This document shows positions 27,899-37,013 of a DNA stretch of 64,000 nucleotides, in pieces. Under the pieces are notes generated by a model. That model had not been told where the DNA came from and did not search any database. It worked only from the letters and a program-made list of their open reading frames with translations. The stretch comes from Anaerolineales bacterium UBA2200 (lineage in GTDB: Bacteria > Chloroflexota > Anaerolineae > UBA2200): NCBI GenBank assembly GCA_002327925.1, contig DCVA01000041.1, positions 43,097-107,096 of the forward strand, in the 5' to 3' direction. Position numbers and translations under genes: made by a program. Each line of letters starts with the position of its first letter. Position 1 is the stretch's first letter.

Positions 27899-27927
27899 AT
27901 AGTAATCCTTATAATGACTAATAGTAA
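27899..27927 (-). promoter_or_regulatory. Direct repeat upstream of trmB-like gene (candidate operator)
   Basis: ATAGTAA occurs at 27899-27905 and again at 27921-27927 (TTACTAT on the minus strand), 22 bp apart, i.e. two helical turns, on either side of an AT-rich -10-like CATTATAAGG. The region is markedly AT-rich against GC-rich flanks. Consistent with an autoregulatory site. Confidence 0.45.
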
Positions 27928-28024
27928 GAGTGTAAACCACTTTCCTGGGGCTGTCAAATCGAGGGAAACCCAGAAGGCCCGCTCGCCAACCAGTCGGCGA
28001 GGGGGCACCGGGCGAAGGCAGGGG

Positions 28025-28333
28025 CTAGCTCACTCCGCAGGCGCGGAGGACGTAGTAGAGGGCCATGCCGCCGGCGATGGTCCAGATAACACTGCGCGTC
28101 CGCCAGGCAACCCACGCACCAAAGGCCGAGGCCCAGGCGTAGGCCCCCCAGCGCACCTGGCCCTGAGGAGCCAACGCCGCCGGCACCACCAGGGCAGCCA
28201 GGACCGCCACGGGAACATAGGACAACCAGCGGCGCAGCACAGGCGGAAGCTCGCGACCCAGGGCCAGGATCATGGTTACCCGGGTGAGGTAGGTGACCAG
28301 CGCCATTCCGAGAAAGATGAGCATGGTGTTCAC
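28025..28333 (-). CDS. azlD: AzlD-family branched-chain amino acid exporter subunit
   Basis: 102 aa from GTG 28333, which overlaps the azlC stop (GTGA) and is preceded by GAGGAGGT. Four hydrophobic helices with the family-like GMALVTYLTRVTMILA and LSYVPVAVLAALVVPA. Small partner of AzlC; the pair exports branched-chain amino acids or analogues. The in-frame extension to 28417 lies inside azlC and is not real. Confidence 0.88.
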   Translation of the reverse strand: MNTMLIFLGMALVTYLTRVTMILALGRELPPVLRRWLSYVPVAVLAALVVPAALAPQGQVRWGAYAWASAFGAWVAWRTRSVIWTIAGGMALYYVLRACGVS

Positions 28334-29004
28334 CGTTTGCTGACCTCCTCCAGCAGCAGGCCCAGTCCGCTGCCGAGAACGCCGGCCACGATGACATAGC
28401 CGCTGCCGGGCAGCCACCGGGCAACAACCAGCGCCACCACACCCGCTCCCAGCGCCACAGCCAGACCAATGCGGTCGTGAACGAAACAGGCCAGCAGCCC
28501 GATGAAGGCCAGGGGGAAGATCAGGTCCAGGCCAAAACGCCCCGGCTCAGGGATCGCAGCGCCCAGCAGTGCACCGAGACAGCCACTGGGGGCCCAGATC
28601 AGCCAGATACCCGCATTCGCCCCCAGAAAGAACCAGCGATTGCCCGTGCCGCGCCGGTACTCCGCGATCGCCACAGCGTACGACTCGTCGCTCATCCAGA
28701 GGGCCAGCAACGCCTTCCAGCTTGCGCTGAGATGACTCACAAAGGGAGCTACGGAAGCGCCCATCAGCAGGTGGCGCAGGTTGATAACCAGTGTAGCCAC
28801 GATGATCTCAGAAACGGACGACGTCAGCCACATTCCCACAGCCATGAACTGAGAGGAGCCAGCGTGCACCACCATGGACATGGCGGCGGCCTGCCATGGA
28901 CTCAGACCCACCTGACGCGCCATCATGCCGTACAACAACCCGAACGCGATGATGCCAGGCGCAAGGGGAATGGTCGCCAGTGCGCCTCGTCGAAACTCTC
29001 TCAT
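28330..29004 (-). CDS. azlC: AzlC-family branched-chain amino acid exporter
   Basis: 224 aa, about six to seven helices, with the AzlC stretch PLAPGIIAFGLLYGMMARQVGLSPWQA and VINLRHLLMGAS. Works with AzlD at the membrane. A TATAAT -10 box on the minus strand (29038-29033) lies about 30 bp upstream of the start; no clear -35. Divergent from the acyl-CoA dehydrogenase gene. Confidence 0.9.
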   Translation of the reverse strand: MREFRRGALATIPLAPGIIAFGLLYGMMARQVGLSPWQAAAMSMVVHAGSSQFMAVGMWLTSSVSEIIVATLVINLRHLLMGASVAPFVSHLSASWKALLALWMSDESYAVAIAEYRRGTGNRWFFLGANAGIWLIWAPSGCLGALLGAAIPEPGRFGLDLIFPLAFIGLLACFVHDRIGLAVALGAGVVALVVARWLPGSGYVIVAGVLGSGLGLLLEEVSKR

Positions 29005-29068
29005 CTAGCACCCCTGGAGCGAACGTTCGCCCATTATACTCGAACCAAGCGCCCATTCGCGCGCCCTA

Positions 29069-29077
29069 TGGTATAAT
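29069..29077 (+). promoter_or_regulatory. Extended -10 promoter for acyl-CoA dehydrogenase
   Basis: TGG-TATAAT (29069-29077), an extended -10 element with no recognisable -35. Start site about 29084; GAGGAGG and ATG 29146 follow. Confidence 0.5.
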
Positions 29078-29145
29078 GGCATTGTCAGGAATCAGTGCGC
29101 CCTGAATCTCGCCCTGTCCACCAACCGACCTGCGAGGAGGAAACC

Positions 29146-30381
29146 ATGCTGGAGCCACTGCTCACGGACGCGCAACGTGCCCTGCGTGACGAGGTCAGGT
29201 CCTTCGTTCGGCAGGTTCCCCGCCAGCTTCTCCTGGACATGGACGCGGACCGCGTCCGGTACCCGCGCGAGTACCTCGAGGAAGCCGCGCGGCGTAATCT
29301 GCTCGGCCTGCGCTTTGCCACCCAGTGGGGCGGGCGCGGCCTGCCGTGGACGTCAGAGATCATCGCCATCGAAGAGGTCGGCGTCCTGGGGACCAGCCTG
29401 GCCTGCCTTTACTGTCTGCCCAGCATCATCGGTGAGGCGATTTCGACCTTTGGAACGGACAGGCAGAAGGACAAGTATCTGCGTCCCACTTTGCAGGGCA
29501 AGCTGACCTGCGCGGAAGCACTCACGGAGCCGCGCGGCGGATCGGACTTTTTCGGCACGGCGACGTTGGCTCGCCGCGACGGCGACCACTTTGTCCTCAA
29601 CGGCCAGAAGCGCTTTGTGGTTGGAGCAGAGGGTGCCGACTACTTCCTGGCCTATGCCCGCACCGACCCGTCTGCCCCGCCGCACAAGGGTATCAGCGCC
29701 TTTCTCGTCGACCGGGGTCAGGGAGTGGACGTTGAGCACGTGTACGGCTTGATGGGCACGCGGGGCGGGGGCACGGGCCGCATTTACTTCCGCGATGCAC
29801 GGGTACCCGCAGAGAACCTGGTCGGCCGCGAAAACGGCGCCGCGGAGATCTTTTACCGCATGATGGTTCCCGAGCGCCTCACCAGCGCCTCGGGCGCCGT
29901 CGGTATGGGGCGTGCGGCCCTGGAAGTGGCCGCTCGCTACAGCGACCGGCGCAAGGCCTTTGGCACCACCATCCGCAATTTCGAAGGGGTCAGCTTCAAG
30001 GTCGCCGATGCAGTGACTCTGCTTGACGCGGCTCGAGGCCTGCTGCACGGCACAGCTTATGCCGCCGACAACGACAAGGACACGGCCCGTGTGCGCAGGC
30101 TGGTATCCGAGTCCAAAAAGTTCGCCACAGAAGCGGCCTGGCAGGTGGTGAACCATGCCATGCAGATCATGGGTGGTATTGGCTACACCGACATCTATCC
30201 GGTCGAACGCCTGCTGCGGGATGCGCGGCTGATCATGATCTGGACCGGCACCAACGAGGTGATGGACCTGGTCATCCAGCACGAGTACTACAAGGAGCTG
30301 CTCGCCAAAGGGCCATCGGGCCGCGATGTGGAACCGGATGCGGCACAGGCCGACCGCGCCGAAGAAAAGGTCTACGAATGA
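29146..30381 (+). CDS. Acyl-CoA dehydrogenase (IVD/LCAD-type active site)
   Basis: 411 aa from ATG 29146 (GAGGAGG upstream). FAD-dependent alpha,beta-dehydrogenation of an acyl-CoA. ACAD features: CAEALTEPRGGSD, the RKAFGTTIRNFEG segment and QIMGGIGYTDIYPVERLLRDA. The usual catalytic Glu position near the C-terminus (EGT in most members) is T in IWTGTNE, while helix G carries VPERLTSASG, so the base is probably the helix-G Glu, as in isovaleryl-CoA and long-chain enzymes. No CoA ligase or ETF gene is nearby, so the substrate is open. Confidence 0.9.
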   Translation: MLEPLLTDAQRALRDEVRSFVRQVPRQLLLDMDADRVRYPREYLEEAARRNLLGLRFATQWGGRGLPWTSEIIAIEEVGVLGTSLACLYCLPSIIGEAISTFGTDRQKDKYLRPTLQGKLTCAEALTEPRGGSDFFGTATLARRDGDHFVLNGQKRFVVGAEGADYFLAYARTDPSAPPHKGISAFLVDRGQGVDVEHVYGLMGTRGGGTGRIYFRDARVPAENLVGRENGAAEIFYRMMVPERLTSASGAVGMGRAALEVAARYSDRRKAFGTTIRNFEGVSFKVADAVTLLDAARGLLHGTAYAADNDKDTARVRRLVSESKKFATEAAWQVVNHAMQIMGGIGYTDIYPVERLLRDARLIMIWTGTNEVMDLVIQHEYYKELLAKGPSGRDVEPDAAQADRAEEKVYE

Positions 30382-30460
30382 GCGCAGGGCAGTGGCTCAC
30401 GTGGTTGGCTTGACCGGCCATCGCGATTCGTTTACAATCCCGTCCCAGAGGTACACCCGC

Positions 30461-31465
30461 GTGATGCTGAGAGAGCAAAGGCATGGCAGGCCAATGTGGC
30501 TGATCATCGCCGGCCTGTGTTTCCTTGCGCTGTTATGCCACTGGCCTCAACGAACGAGCGCCCAGGGGCAGCTTGTGCACGTCGTGCAACTGGGCGAGAG
30601 CCTGAGCAACATCGCCCTGCGCTATGGTACGACTGTCGAGGCCATCGCCGCGGCCAATAGTCTTGCCGACCCGGACCAGATCCAGGAGGGTCAGAAGCTG
30701 ACCATTCCGGCCGGCTCCGGCTCCATGTCGGCCGGTGCAGCAGCCACGGGGGGCGGCACTTACGTCGTTCAGGCCGGTGATACCCTGCTGACCATCGCCT
30801 GGCGCTACGGGCTCAAGATATCCGACCTGCGACAGGTAAACGGATTGTTCGGCACCCATCTGCTGAACGAGGGACAATCGCTCTTGCTGCCGGGGGCCGG
30901 GGGCACGGTGCCTCGCCCTGGTCCCACCAAAGACACCTACATCGCCCAGTTCGGCGATACCCTCGACAGTATTGCAGAGGACTATTCCGTGGGCCCCTTC
31001 GCACTGGCCTGGGCCAACGCCGTCACCGCGTTCCCGGACCTGCGCCTTGGCCAATTGCTGCGTGTGCGCGGTCCGGGACTCACCCCGGTCAAGCGCATCG
31101 TGGTGGACATTTCCGAGCAGCACCTATGGGCCTATGAGGACCGCGACGTCGCCTACTCTTTCATCTGTTCCAGCGGCAGGGCACCCTACTACACCAAGTA
31201 CGGCGAGTTTGCGGTGCAGAGCAAGATCCCCAATGCCTACGGCTCCACCTGGGACATCTGGATGCCCCACTGGATGGGCATCTACTGGGCTGGCGGCACG
31301 GAAAACGGCATCCACGCTCTGCCCATCAACCCGGATGGAAGCACTCTCTGGGCAGGTTTTCTGGGCCGCCCCGTGTCGTTCGGGTGCATCGTGCTGGACA
31401 CTTACGACGCCAAGACGCTGTACGATTGGGCGGAGATGGGCACACCGGTCATCGTCCAGCCATAA
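30461..31465 (+). CDS. LysM-repeat L,D-transpeptidase, secreted
   Basis: 334 aa from GTG 30461 (AGAGG upstream; ATG follows at 30464). Signal segment about residues 12-36 (MWLIIAGLCFLALLCH). Three LysM modules (VVQLGESLSNIALRYG, VVQAGDTLLTIAWRYG, IAQFGDTLDSIAEDYS) then a YkuD domain from about 215, with the catalytic pair H...SFGC (IHALPINPDG to RPVSFGCIVLD). It would crosslink or anchor at the peptidoglycan. The following Qng1 gene is unrelated in function. Confidence 0.92.
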   Translation: MMLREQRHGRPMWLIIAGLCFLALLCHWPQRTSAQGQLVHVVQLGESLSNIALRYGTTVEAIAAANSLADPDQIQEGQKLTIPAGSGSMSAGAAATGGGTYVVQAGDTLLTIAWRYGLKISDLRQVNGLFGTHLLNEGQSLLLPGAGGTVPRPGPTKDTYIAQFGDTLDSIAEDYSVGPFALAWANAVTAFPDLRLGQLLRVRGPGLTPVKRIVVDISEQHLWAYEDRDVAYSFICSSGRAPYYTKYGEFAVQSKIPNAYGSTWDIWMPHWMGIYWAGGTENGIHALPINPDGSTLWAGFLGRPVSFGCIVLDTYDAKTLYDWAEMGTPVIVQP

Positions 31466-31517
31466 CGAGGCCTTGCCCCCGGCACCCGCTCCAACCCGCT
31501 CCGCAAAGGACGTGACC

Positions 31518-32480
31518 TTGGACAACCTCTTTCAGCAGATCCGCTCCGCCTGTAAGCTTGTGGCCGGGCGCGCCACACAGGTCCGCATCCGGGAAGACCG
31601 GCTGTCCGCCTATGCCGCATCGCTGCCTGTTCAGCGAGCTTTGCATCCCGAGCACGACCCAGAGCGACACTACCTTGGCCATGGCGAAGACACAGCGGCG
31701 TTCTTCGTGACGCTGGATGCGATCAACTTTATGTCGGGTTACAACCCCCACCTTCGCAAGCGCCCCGGCATGTCCGGCTACTTTACCATCGCCGCCGCCC
31801 TGAACGACCATTTCCGGCAGTATGGACCCCTCTCTGCGCAAGAGCTGGCCCGGCTCGACAACGAGCGCTGCGCTTCCCTCTTCGACCAGGAACTGGCCAA
31901 TCCTGCCGCCAGGGAGCTGATGGAGCTTTACGCCCAAGCGCTCAACGAGCTTGGCCGCTACCTCATAGAGGGCTACGGCGGCAGCTTTGCCGCCCTGATC
32001 GAGACGGCCGACTGCTCGGCAGAACGTCTGGTGAGGCTCCTGATCCGAATGCCCTTCTTCAACGACGTCGAAACCTACGGCGACCTTCAGGTTCCTCTGT
32101 TCAAACGGGCGCAGCTAACCGCCGCCGACCTCGAGCTGGCCTTCAACGGAAGACAATGGGGGCACTTTGCCGACAGCCAGCAGCTCACGATCTTTGCGGA
32201 CAACCTGGTGCCCCATGTGCTGCACGTTGATGGGGTGCTGGAGTATGACGAGTCTCTGGCGGCGCGTATCGGGCGCGAAGAGCTCATCCCTTCCGGCTGC
32301 CCCGAGGAGGTGGAGATTCGCGCCTGTGGCCTGCACGCGGTGGAGCTGCTGGCTGCCGAGCTCGGCAATCAGCGACAGCAAGTGACCGCCCGCGGCCTGG
32401 ACTACCTGCTCTGGAACCGCGGCCAGGAGCCATACTACAAAGCGCGGCCGCGCCACAGAACGCGCTCGGTCTACTACTAG
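31518..32480 (+). CDS. qng1: Queuosine 5'-phosphate N-glycosylase/hydrolase (Qng1, DUF2419)
   Basis: 320 aa from TTG 31518 with AAAGGA 7 bp upstream; the frame is open much further left but overlaps the transpeptidase gene. Family marks: DAINFMSGYNPHL, SGYFTIAAALN, EVEIRACGLHAVELLA and the C-terminal DYLLWNRGQEPYYKARPRHR followed by TRSVYY, typical of the potential queuosine salvage family. The enzyme releases queuine from queuosine-5'-phosphate for reuse in tRNA modification. No tgt or queDEFC gene is in the window. Confidence 0.88.
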   Translation: MDNLFQQIRSACKLVAGRATQVRIREDRLSAYAASLPVQRALHPEHDPERHYLGHGEDTAAFFVTLDAINFMSGYNPHLRKRPGMSGYFTIAAALNDHFRQYGPLSAQELARLDNERCASLFDQELANPAARELMELYAQALNELGRYLIEGYGGSFAALIETADCSAERLVRLLIRMPFFNDVETYGDLQVPLFKRAQLTAADLELAFNGRQWGHFADSQQLTIFADNLVPHVLHVDGVLEYDESLAARIGREELIPSGCPEEVEIRACGLHAVELLAAELGNQRQQVTARGLDYLLWNRGQEPYYKARPRHRTRSVYY

Positions 32481-32515
32481 GCGATGCCTGCGGCTCCCAC
32501 TACCCTGCTCTGTCT

Positions 32516-32543
32516 TTGACAGCAGGGTCTTCCCGCCTATACT
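32516..32543 (+). promoter_or_regulatory. Promoter of the RuBisCO-like protein operon
   Basis: TTGACA (32516-32521), 16-bp spacer, TATACT (32538-32543). A small hairpin GGACC-N7-GGTCC lies in the leader before AAGGAGGAGAGG and the ATG at 32598. Confidence 0.65.
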
Positions 32544-32597
32544 GAAGGCACACCCCAAGGACCGCCTTGTGGTCCGTCTTTGCTCAAGGAGGAGAGG

Positions 32598-34037
32598 ATG
32601 GAATCGCAACAGCCCCGGGTTCTCTCACAGCAGGAAATCCTTGCCATGTTGACGGAAGTCTCCGAGGAGGAATTCGCGGAGGCCAAGACCCACTCCCTGA
32701 CCAGACTCAAGCACCAGATCCTCTTCGAAGGCACGCCAGGGGGCGCCACTGTCCGGGATACGCAGGGAAACGAGTTCATCGACTGCACCTCGCAGGCCTG
32801 GTCCCTCAACGTCGGCTACAACCATCCGGATGTGATCGCCGCGGTGGTCGAGCAGATGCGCCACCTGACCCACGTGCGCTACGCCTACTCCACCATTCCG
32901 CGCATCAAGCTCCTGAACCGCCTGCCCAAGCTCTTCCCCGGCAATCTGAACAAGGTCGTGCTCAATAACCAGGGGGGCGGTTCGGCGATCGAAGCGGCGA
33001 TGAAGCTGGCCATGATCAACAAGCCAGGGGCCACCGTCTTCCTGACAGCCCATCGTGCGTACCATGGCTGTTCGCTGGGGACGTATGCGGCGAGCCACTA
33101 CTTCAGGGGCGTCGCCCGCTTCTCAGGCTTCGGAATGGAGCACTTTGCCAAGTTCCCCTACCCTTACTGCTATCGCTGCCCCCTCAAGCTGGAGAGACAG
33201 CATTGTGGGCTGGCCTGCCTGGAGATAGTGGAGGATGTGATTCATCATGGCGCCAATGCCCCTGTCGCCGGTCTGATCATTGAGCCGATGCAGGGTGCGG
33301 GCGGCCAGGTGCCGACCCCCTCTGGCTACCTCGCCGGGCTGAAGGAGATGTGCCAGCGTAACGGAATCTACCTAATTTATGACGAGTCGCAGACTGCTTT
33401 CGGCCGCTGCGGGGCCATGAGCGCCGCAGAGTACTACGGGGTCGCCCCCGACATGATGGTGGTCACCAAGGGGCTGGGTGGGGGGTTCCCGGTAGGGGCT
33501 TTGCTGGCGCGAGAGGACCTGCTGGGTTTCAATGCCGCTGAAGAGCACACCACTTTTGGCTCCAACCCGGTGGCCTTTGCCGCTGCCCTGGCCACCATCG
33601 AGGTGATGTTGCGGACAAAGCTCCCAGAGCGCTCGCGTATGCTGGGAGAGCGGGCCACAGCCCGCCTGCTGCATTTGCAGGAGGAGCATGCGTTGATCGG
33701 CGAGGTGCGCGGATCGGGGCTGTTTATCGGAGTCGAGCTGGTGGAAGACCCACGCACCAGGGCGCCGGCCACAGAGCGAGCCGCAGCGCTGGTGGAGCTG
33801 GCGATGATGAACGGCGTGATCTTTGACGTGGATATGCCTGAAGTCGAATGCGGTACGCCGACCTGCCGCAACACGATCAAGATCAAGCCGCCACTGACCA
33901 TCCAGGAGACTCAGCTAGATCGCGCCCTGGATGTGTTCGAGGAAATGCTCAAGCAGGTGGAGCAAATGGACGCGGACAGTCTGGCAATGGTTCGCGCCCA
34001 GATCATGAAGGAAGCGGTCCCGGATAGAAAGCCCTAG
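32598..34037 (+). CDS. Class III aminotransferase
   Basis: 479 aa from ATG 32598 (AAGGAGGAG upstream). Fold type I PLP enzyme: YDESQTAFGRCG (PLP-ring Asp) and the PLP-lysine segment VTKGLGGGFPVGA. It has a Cys-rich insertion (YPYCYRCPLKLERQHCG, about residues 193-209) seen in some 4-aminobutyrate and 2,2-dialkylglycine-type members, possibly metal-binding. First gene of a five-gene operon with an FGGY kinase and a RuBisCO-like protein. The amine substrate is unknown. Confidence 0.9.
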   Translation: MESQQPRVLSQQEILAMLTEVSEEEFAEAKTHSLTRLKHQILFEGTPGGATVRDTQGNEFIDCTSQAWSLNVGYNHPDVIAAVVEQMRHLTHVRYAYSTIPRIKLLNRLPKLFPGNLNKVVLNNQGGGSAIEAAMKLAMINKPGATVFLTAHRAYHGCSLGTYAASHYFRGVARFSGFGMEHFAKFPYPYCYRCPLKLERQHCGLACLEIVEDVIHHGANAPVAGLIIEPMQGAGGQVPTPSGYLAGLKEMCQRNGIYLIYDESQTAFGRCGAMSAAEYYGVAPDMMVVTKGLGGGFPVGALLAREDLLGFNAAEEHTTFGSNPVAFAAALATIEVMLRTKLPERSRMLGERATARLLHLQEEHALIGEVRGSGLFIGVELVEDPRTRAPATERAAALVELAMMNGVIFDVDMPEVECGTPTCRNTIKIKPPLTIQETQLDRALDVFEEMLKQVEQMDADSLAMVRAQIMKEAVPDRKP

Positions 34038-34053
34038 CGAAACGAGGTGTCAT

Positions 34054-35598
34054 GTGGCTCAGTTCATCGTCGCTCACGACGTAGGGACCAGTGGTAACAA
34101 GGCGGTACTGGTTGACACTGCGGGCCAGGTGCATGCGACGGCGATCGCTCCCTATCCCGTTCACTTCCCCTGCCCTGACTGGGCCGAGCAGGACCCGCAA
34201 GACTGGTGGCAGGCAGTTGCCCTCACCACTCGCCAGGTGGTGGAACGCTCCAAGATCGACCCTCGAGACGTGGCCGCCATGGTATTCACCACGCAGATGC
34301 TGGGCATTGTGCCCATGGGTAGCAAGGGCGCACCCATGCGACCCGCCATCATCTGGCTCGACTCACGCGCACCTGAGCAGGCGGCCAGCATTATGCGCAA
34401 GTTCCTCGGCGCGCGGGTCTTTGCCCTGCTTGCGGGCGCCGAGATCTCCGGCAAGGATGCTCTGCCCAAGCTGCTATGGCTGAAGCAGAACGAACCCACT
34501 CTCTACCGCGACATGAACTGCTTCCTCGACGTCAATGGCTACCTGACCTATCGCGCCACGGGCAAGATGCTGACTGAATGGTCATGCGCCTCTGCGATCG
34601 GCTTTGACCTGAAGAAGAAGGATTGGCTCCGCGGGCTTATCGGCTACATGGGCATGGACCTGGACAAGTTCCCCCAGCTGGTGCGCTCGATCGACCGGGC
34701 GGGGACGCTCACCTCTGCCGCGGCCTCGGAATGCGGACTGCTTGAGGGTACGCCCGTGTATGGAGGGGGCGGTGATGCGCCCAGCGCCGCAATCGGTGCC
34801 GGCGCGGTGGGCGAAGGAGAAGGTCACGTCTACCTCGGCACGTCCGGCTGGGTGGGGGTGACCACGCACAAGACTCCCACAGGCAAGGGCGGGATCGCCA
34901 CCCTGCAGGGGTCCGATCCGAGCATGTCGTTGCTGCTGGCTGAGATGGAGACGGCCGGTGCCTGCCTCAAATGGATCGCAGACCAGTTTTACAAAGCCGA
35001 GCAGGCGGATCCCAATGTGCCCAACGTCTATGCTCTGATGGACCAGAAAGTTGGCACGATTTCTCCCGGCTCCAACTATGTGGTCTGCACCCCCTGGCTG
35101 TACGGGGAGCGCGCCCCAGTCTCCGATACTTTCGTGCGCGCCACGTTCTTCAATATCAGTGCCGACCACACCCGAGAGCACCTGCTGCGTGCCGTATACG
35201 AGGGTGTGGCGTACAACCTGCGCTGGATGCTCGACATTGTCGAGAAGAGCTTCGGATTCCCATTGCCCGTGCTGCGCATCATTGGAGGAGGCGCGCGGGG
35301 CGGCCCCTGGATGCAAATCATCGCCGACGTCACGGGTCGCCGGGTGGAGACTGTGGTCAACTCGCAAGAGGCGGGCGCTGTCGGTGCCGCGCTTACTGCC
35401 GCAGTCGGGCTGGGTATCTATCCTGACTTTGCCTCGCTAAAGCGCATCGTGCTGGTCGACCGCCAGTTCGAGCCGGAACCCGAGAACGCAGAGGTCTACA
35501 ACCTGCTGTACGATTCCTACCGGCGGCTCTATCGCTCCTTGCGCGGGCTCTACAGGGATGTGAACCAGGTGCGTTTTCGCGCCTGCGCCAAACCGTAA
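34054..35598 (+). CDS. FGGY-family carbohydrate kinase
   Basis: 514 aa. N-terminal ATPase-fold motif AHDVGTSGNKAVLVD, substrate-domain WLDSRAPEQA, Gly-rich YLGTSGWVGV, and C-terminal GGGARGGPWMQIIADVTGR with the GAVGAALTA helix. Phosphorylates a polyol or ketose; closest in style to xylulokinases. GTG start 16 bp after the aminotransferase. Its product is probably the phosphorylated substrate of the RuBisCO-like protein encoded next. Confidence 0.9.
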   Translation: MAQFIVAHDVGTSGNKAVLVDTAGQVHATAIAPYPVHFPCPDWAEQDPQDWWQAVALTTRQVVERSKIDPRDVAAMVFTTQMLGIVPMGSKGAPMRPAIIWLDSRAPEQAASIMRKFLGARVFALLAGAEISGKDALPKLLWLKQNEPTLYRDMNCFLDVNGYLTYRATGKMLTEWSCASAIGFDLKKKDWLRGLIGYMGMDLDKFPQLVRSIDRAGTLTSAAASECGLLEGTPVYGGGGDAPSAAIGAGAVGEGEGHVYLGTSGWVGVTTHKTPTGKGGIATLQGSDPSMSLLLAEMETAGACLKWIADQFYKAEQADPNVPNVYALMDQKVGTISPGSNYVVCTPWLYGERAPVSDTFVRATFFNISADHTREHLLRAVYEGVAYNLRWMLDIVEKSFGFPLPVLRIIGGGARGGPWMQIIADVTGRRVETVVNSQEAGAVGAALTAAVGLGIYPDFASLKRIVLVDRQFEPEPENAEVYNLLYDSYRRLYRSLRGLYRDVNQVRFRACAKP

Positions 35599-35638
35599 GG
35601 CGGACCGTTACCCGCCCGACCAGAAACAGGAGGATACC

Positions 35639-36949
35639 ATGCCCAGAATCGACATCGAGTCCCTTCCCATAGCTCTGCCCGACGGAATTGACTATGAGGA
35701 CTATGTGATTGGCACCTTTGCCGTCTCGTTTCCCAACGGCTTTCCCGTGGCCAAGATGGCGCCCGCCCTGGCCATCGAGCAATCCACCGGAACATGGGTG
35801 CCTGTGCCAGGTGAGACGCCGGAGGTGCGCCGCCAGCACGTAGCCAAGGTCATCGGGGTCTACGAGATCCCCGACTACGAATGGACCGTTCCGACCAACC
35901 TGACTGACCGGCAATATATGATCCAGATCGCCTTCCCGGTGGTCAATTTTGGCTCGCAGATTCCGATGATGCTGACCACCGTCATTGGAAACATCTCGAT
36001 GGCGGGCCGGCTCAAGCTGGTCGACATCCGCTTCCCGCAAAAGTACGTCGATGGTTTTCAAGGTCCGCGGTTCGGCGTTCCGGGAATCCGCAAGCTGCTG
36101 GGGGTTCCCAAGCGCCCGCTTCTGAACAACATGATCAAGCCCTGCACCGGATACCCACCCGAGGTGGGCGTCAAGCTCTTCCGTGCCGCAGCCCTGGGTG
36201 GCTGCGACATCATCAAAGATGACGAGCTCCTGGCCAACGCCTGTTTCTGCGACATCGAGTCCCGGGTCAAGCTTTACATGCAGGCGGAAAAGGAAGTCTA
36301 CGAGGAGACGGGCGAGCACACCCTGTACACGGTGAACGTGACGGACGAGATCCCCAAGGTTTTTGAGAACGCCAAACGAGCCGTGGAGCTGGGCGCCAAC
36401 GCTCTGATGCTGAACTACCTGGTAACCGGCTTCCCTGTTCTGCGCGCCCTGGCCGAAGATAAAGCCCTCAACGTGCCGATTCTGGCCCACATGGACCTCG
36501 CAGGCGCGCTCTACGAGTCCGAGTGGCATGGCATGAGCTCGCACCTGGTGCTGGGCAAGCTCCCGCGCCTGGCCGGAGCCGACGTAGTGGTCTTCCCCGC
36601 CCCCTACGGCAAAGCGCCCGTCATACCGGACAAGTTCGTGAGCGTGGCGCGCAATCTGGGCTTCCCGCTCTACAACCTGCGCCCTACCTTCCCCATGCCC
36701 AGCGGCGGGATCACCCCTGCGATGGTCCCCTCTGTGGTGAAGGATATCGGTCCGGACATCGTCATCGGCTCCGGCGGCGGCATCCATGCGCACCCGCAGG
36801 GACCTGTCGCCGGTGCCAGGGCCTTCCGCCAGGCCATCGACGCGACCATGCAGGGCCGTTCACTGGAGGATGCGGCGACCGAATACGCAGAGCTCAAGGC
36901 CGCTCTCGAGACGTGGGTCGATCCGTTTGGCAAGGGCGGAGGGATGTAG
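35639..36949 (+). CDS. RuBisCO-like protein (form IV-type)
   Basis: 436 aa. RuBisCO large-subunit fold: N-domain E-x-STGTW (EQSTGTW, 47-53) and GNI (N118); barrel K167 in MIKPCTG (the K175 equivalent), the carbamylation/metal motif GCDIIKDDE (K193, D195, E196), PSGGI (354-358) and GSGGGIHAHP (377-386). The K177 position is Cys rather than Lys, and no loop-6 VGKLEG segment is seen, so carboxylase activity is unlikely. Known RuBisCO-like proteins are enolases, isomerases or decarboxylases of phosphorylated sugars. The kinase next door supports such a role. Confidence 0.92.
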   Translation: MPRIDIESLPIALPDGIDYEDYVIGTFAVSFPNGFPVAKMAPALAIEQSTGTWVPVPGETPEVRRQHVAKVIGVYEIPDYEWTVPTNLTDRQYMIQIAFPVVNFGSQIPMMLTTVIGNISMAGRLKLVDIRFPQKYVDGFQGPRFGVPGIRKLLGVPKRPLLNNMIKPCTGYPPEVGVKLFRAAALGGCDIIKDDELLANACFCDIESRVKLYMQAEKEVYEETGEHTLYTVNVTDEIPKVFENAKRAVELGANALMLNYLVTGFPVLRALAEDKALNVPILAHMDLAGALYESEWHGMSSHLVLGKLPRLAGADVVVFPAPYGKAPVIPDKFVSVARNLGFPLYNLRPTFPMPSGGITPAMVPSVVKDIGPDIVIGSGGGIHAHPQGPVAGARAFRQAIDATMQGRSLEDAATEYAELKAALETWVDPFGKGGGM

Positions 36950-37013
36950 GCCGCGCCTTTGTGCGATCCCGGGCCGGGGCGTTGAGACACAGCAGTCAGA
37001 GGAGAAGACTCGA

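Noticed and set aside
35393..36793. 466-codon open frame on the minus strand opposite the RuBisCO-like gene
   Set aside because: Translation is His/Val/Asp-rich without recognisable domains, while the plus strand encodes a full RuBisCO fold.
35639..36949. Genuine RuBisCO (carbon fixation)
   Set aside because: The Lys equivalent to K177 is Cys, no loop-6 VGKLEG segment, and no phosphoribulokinase or small subunit nearby.
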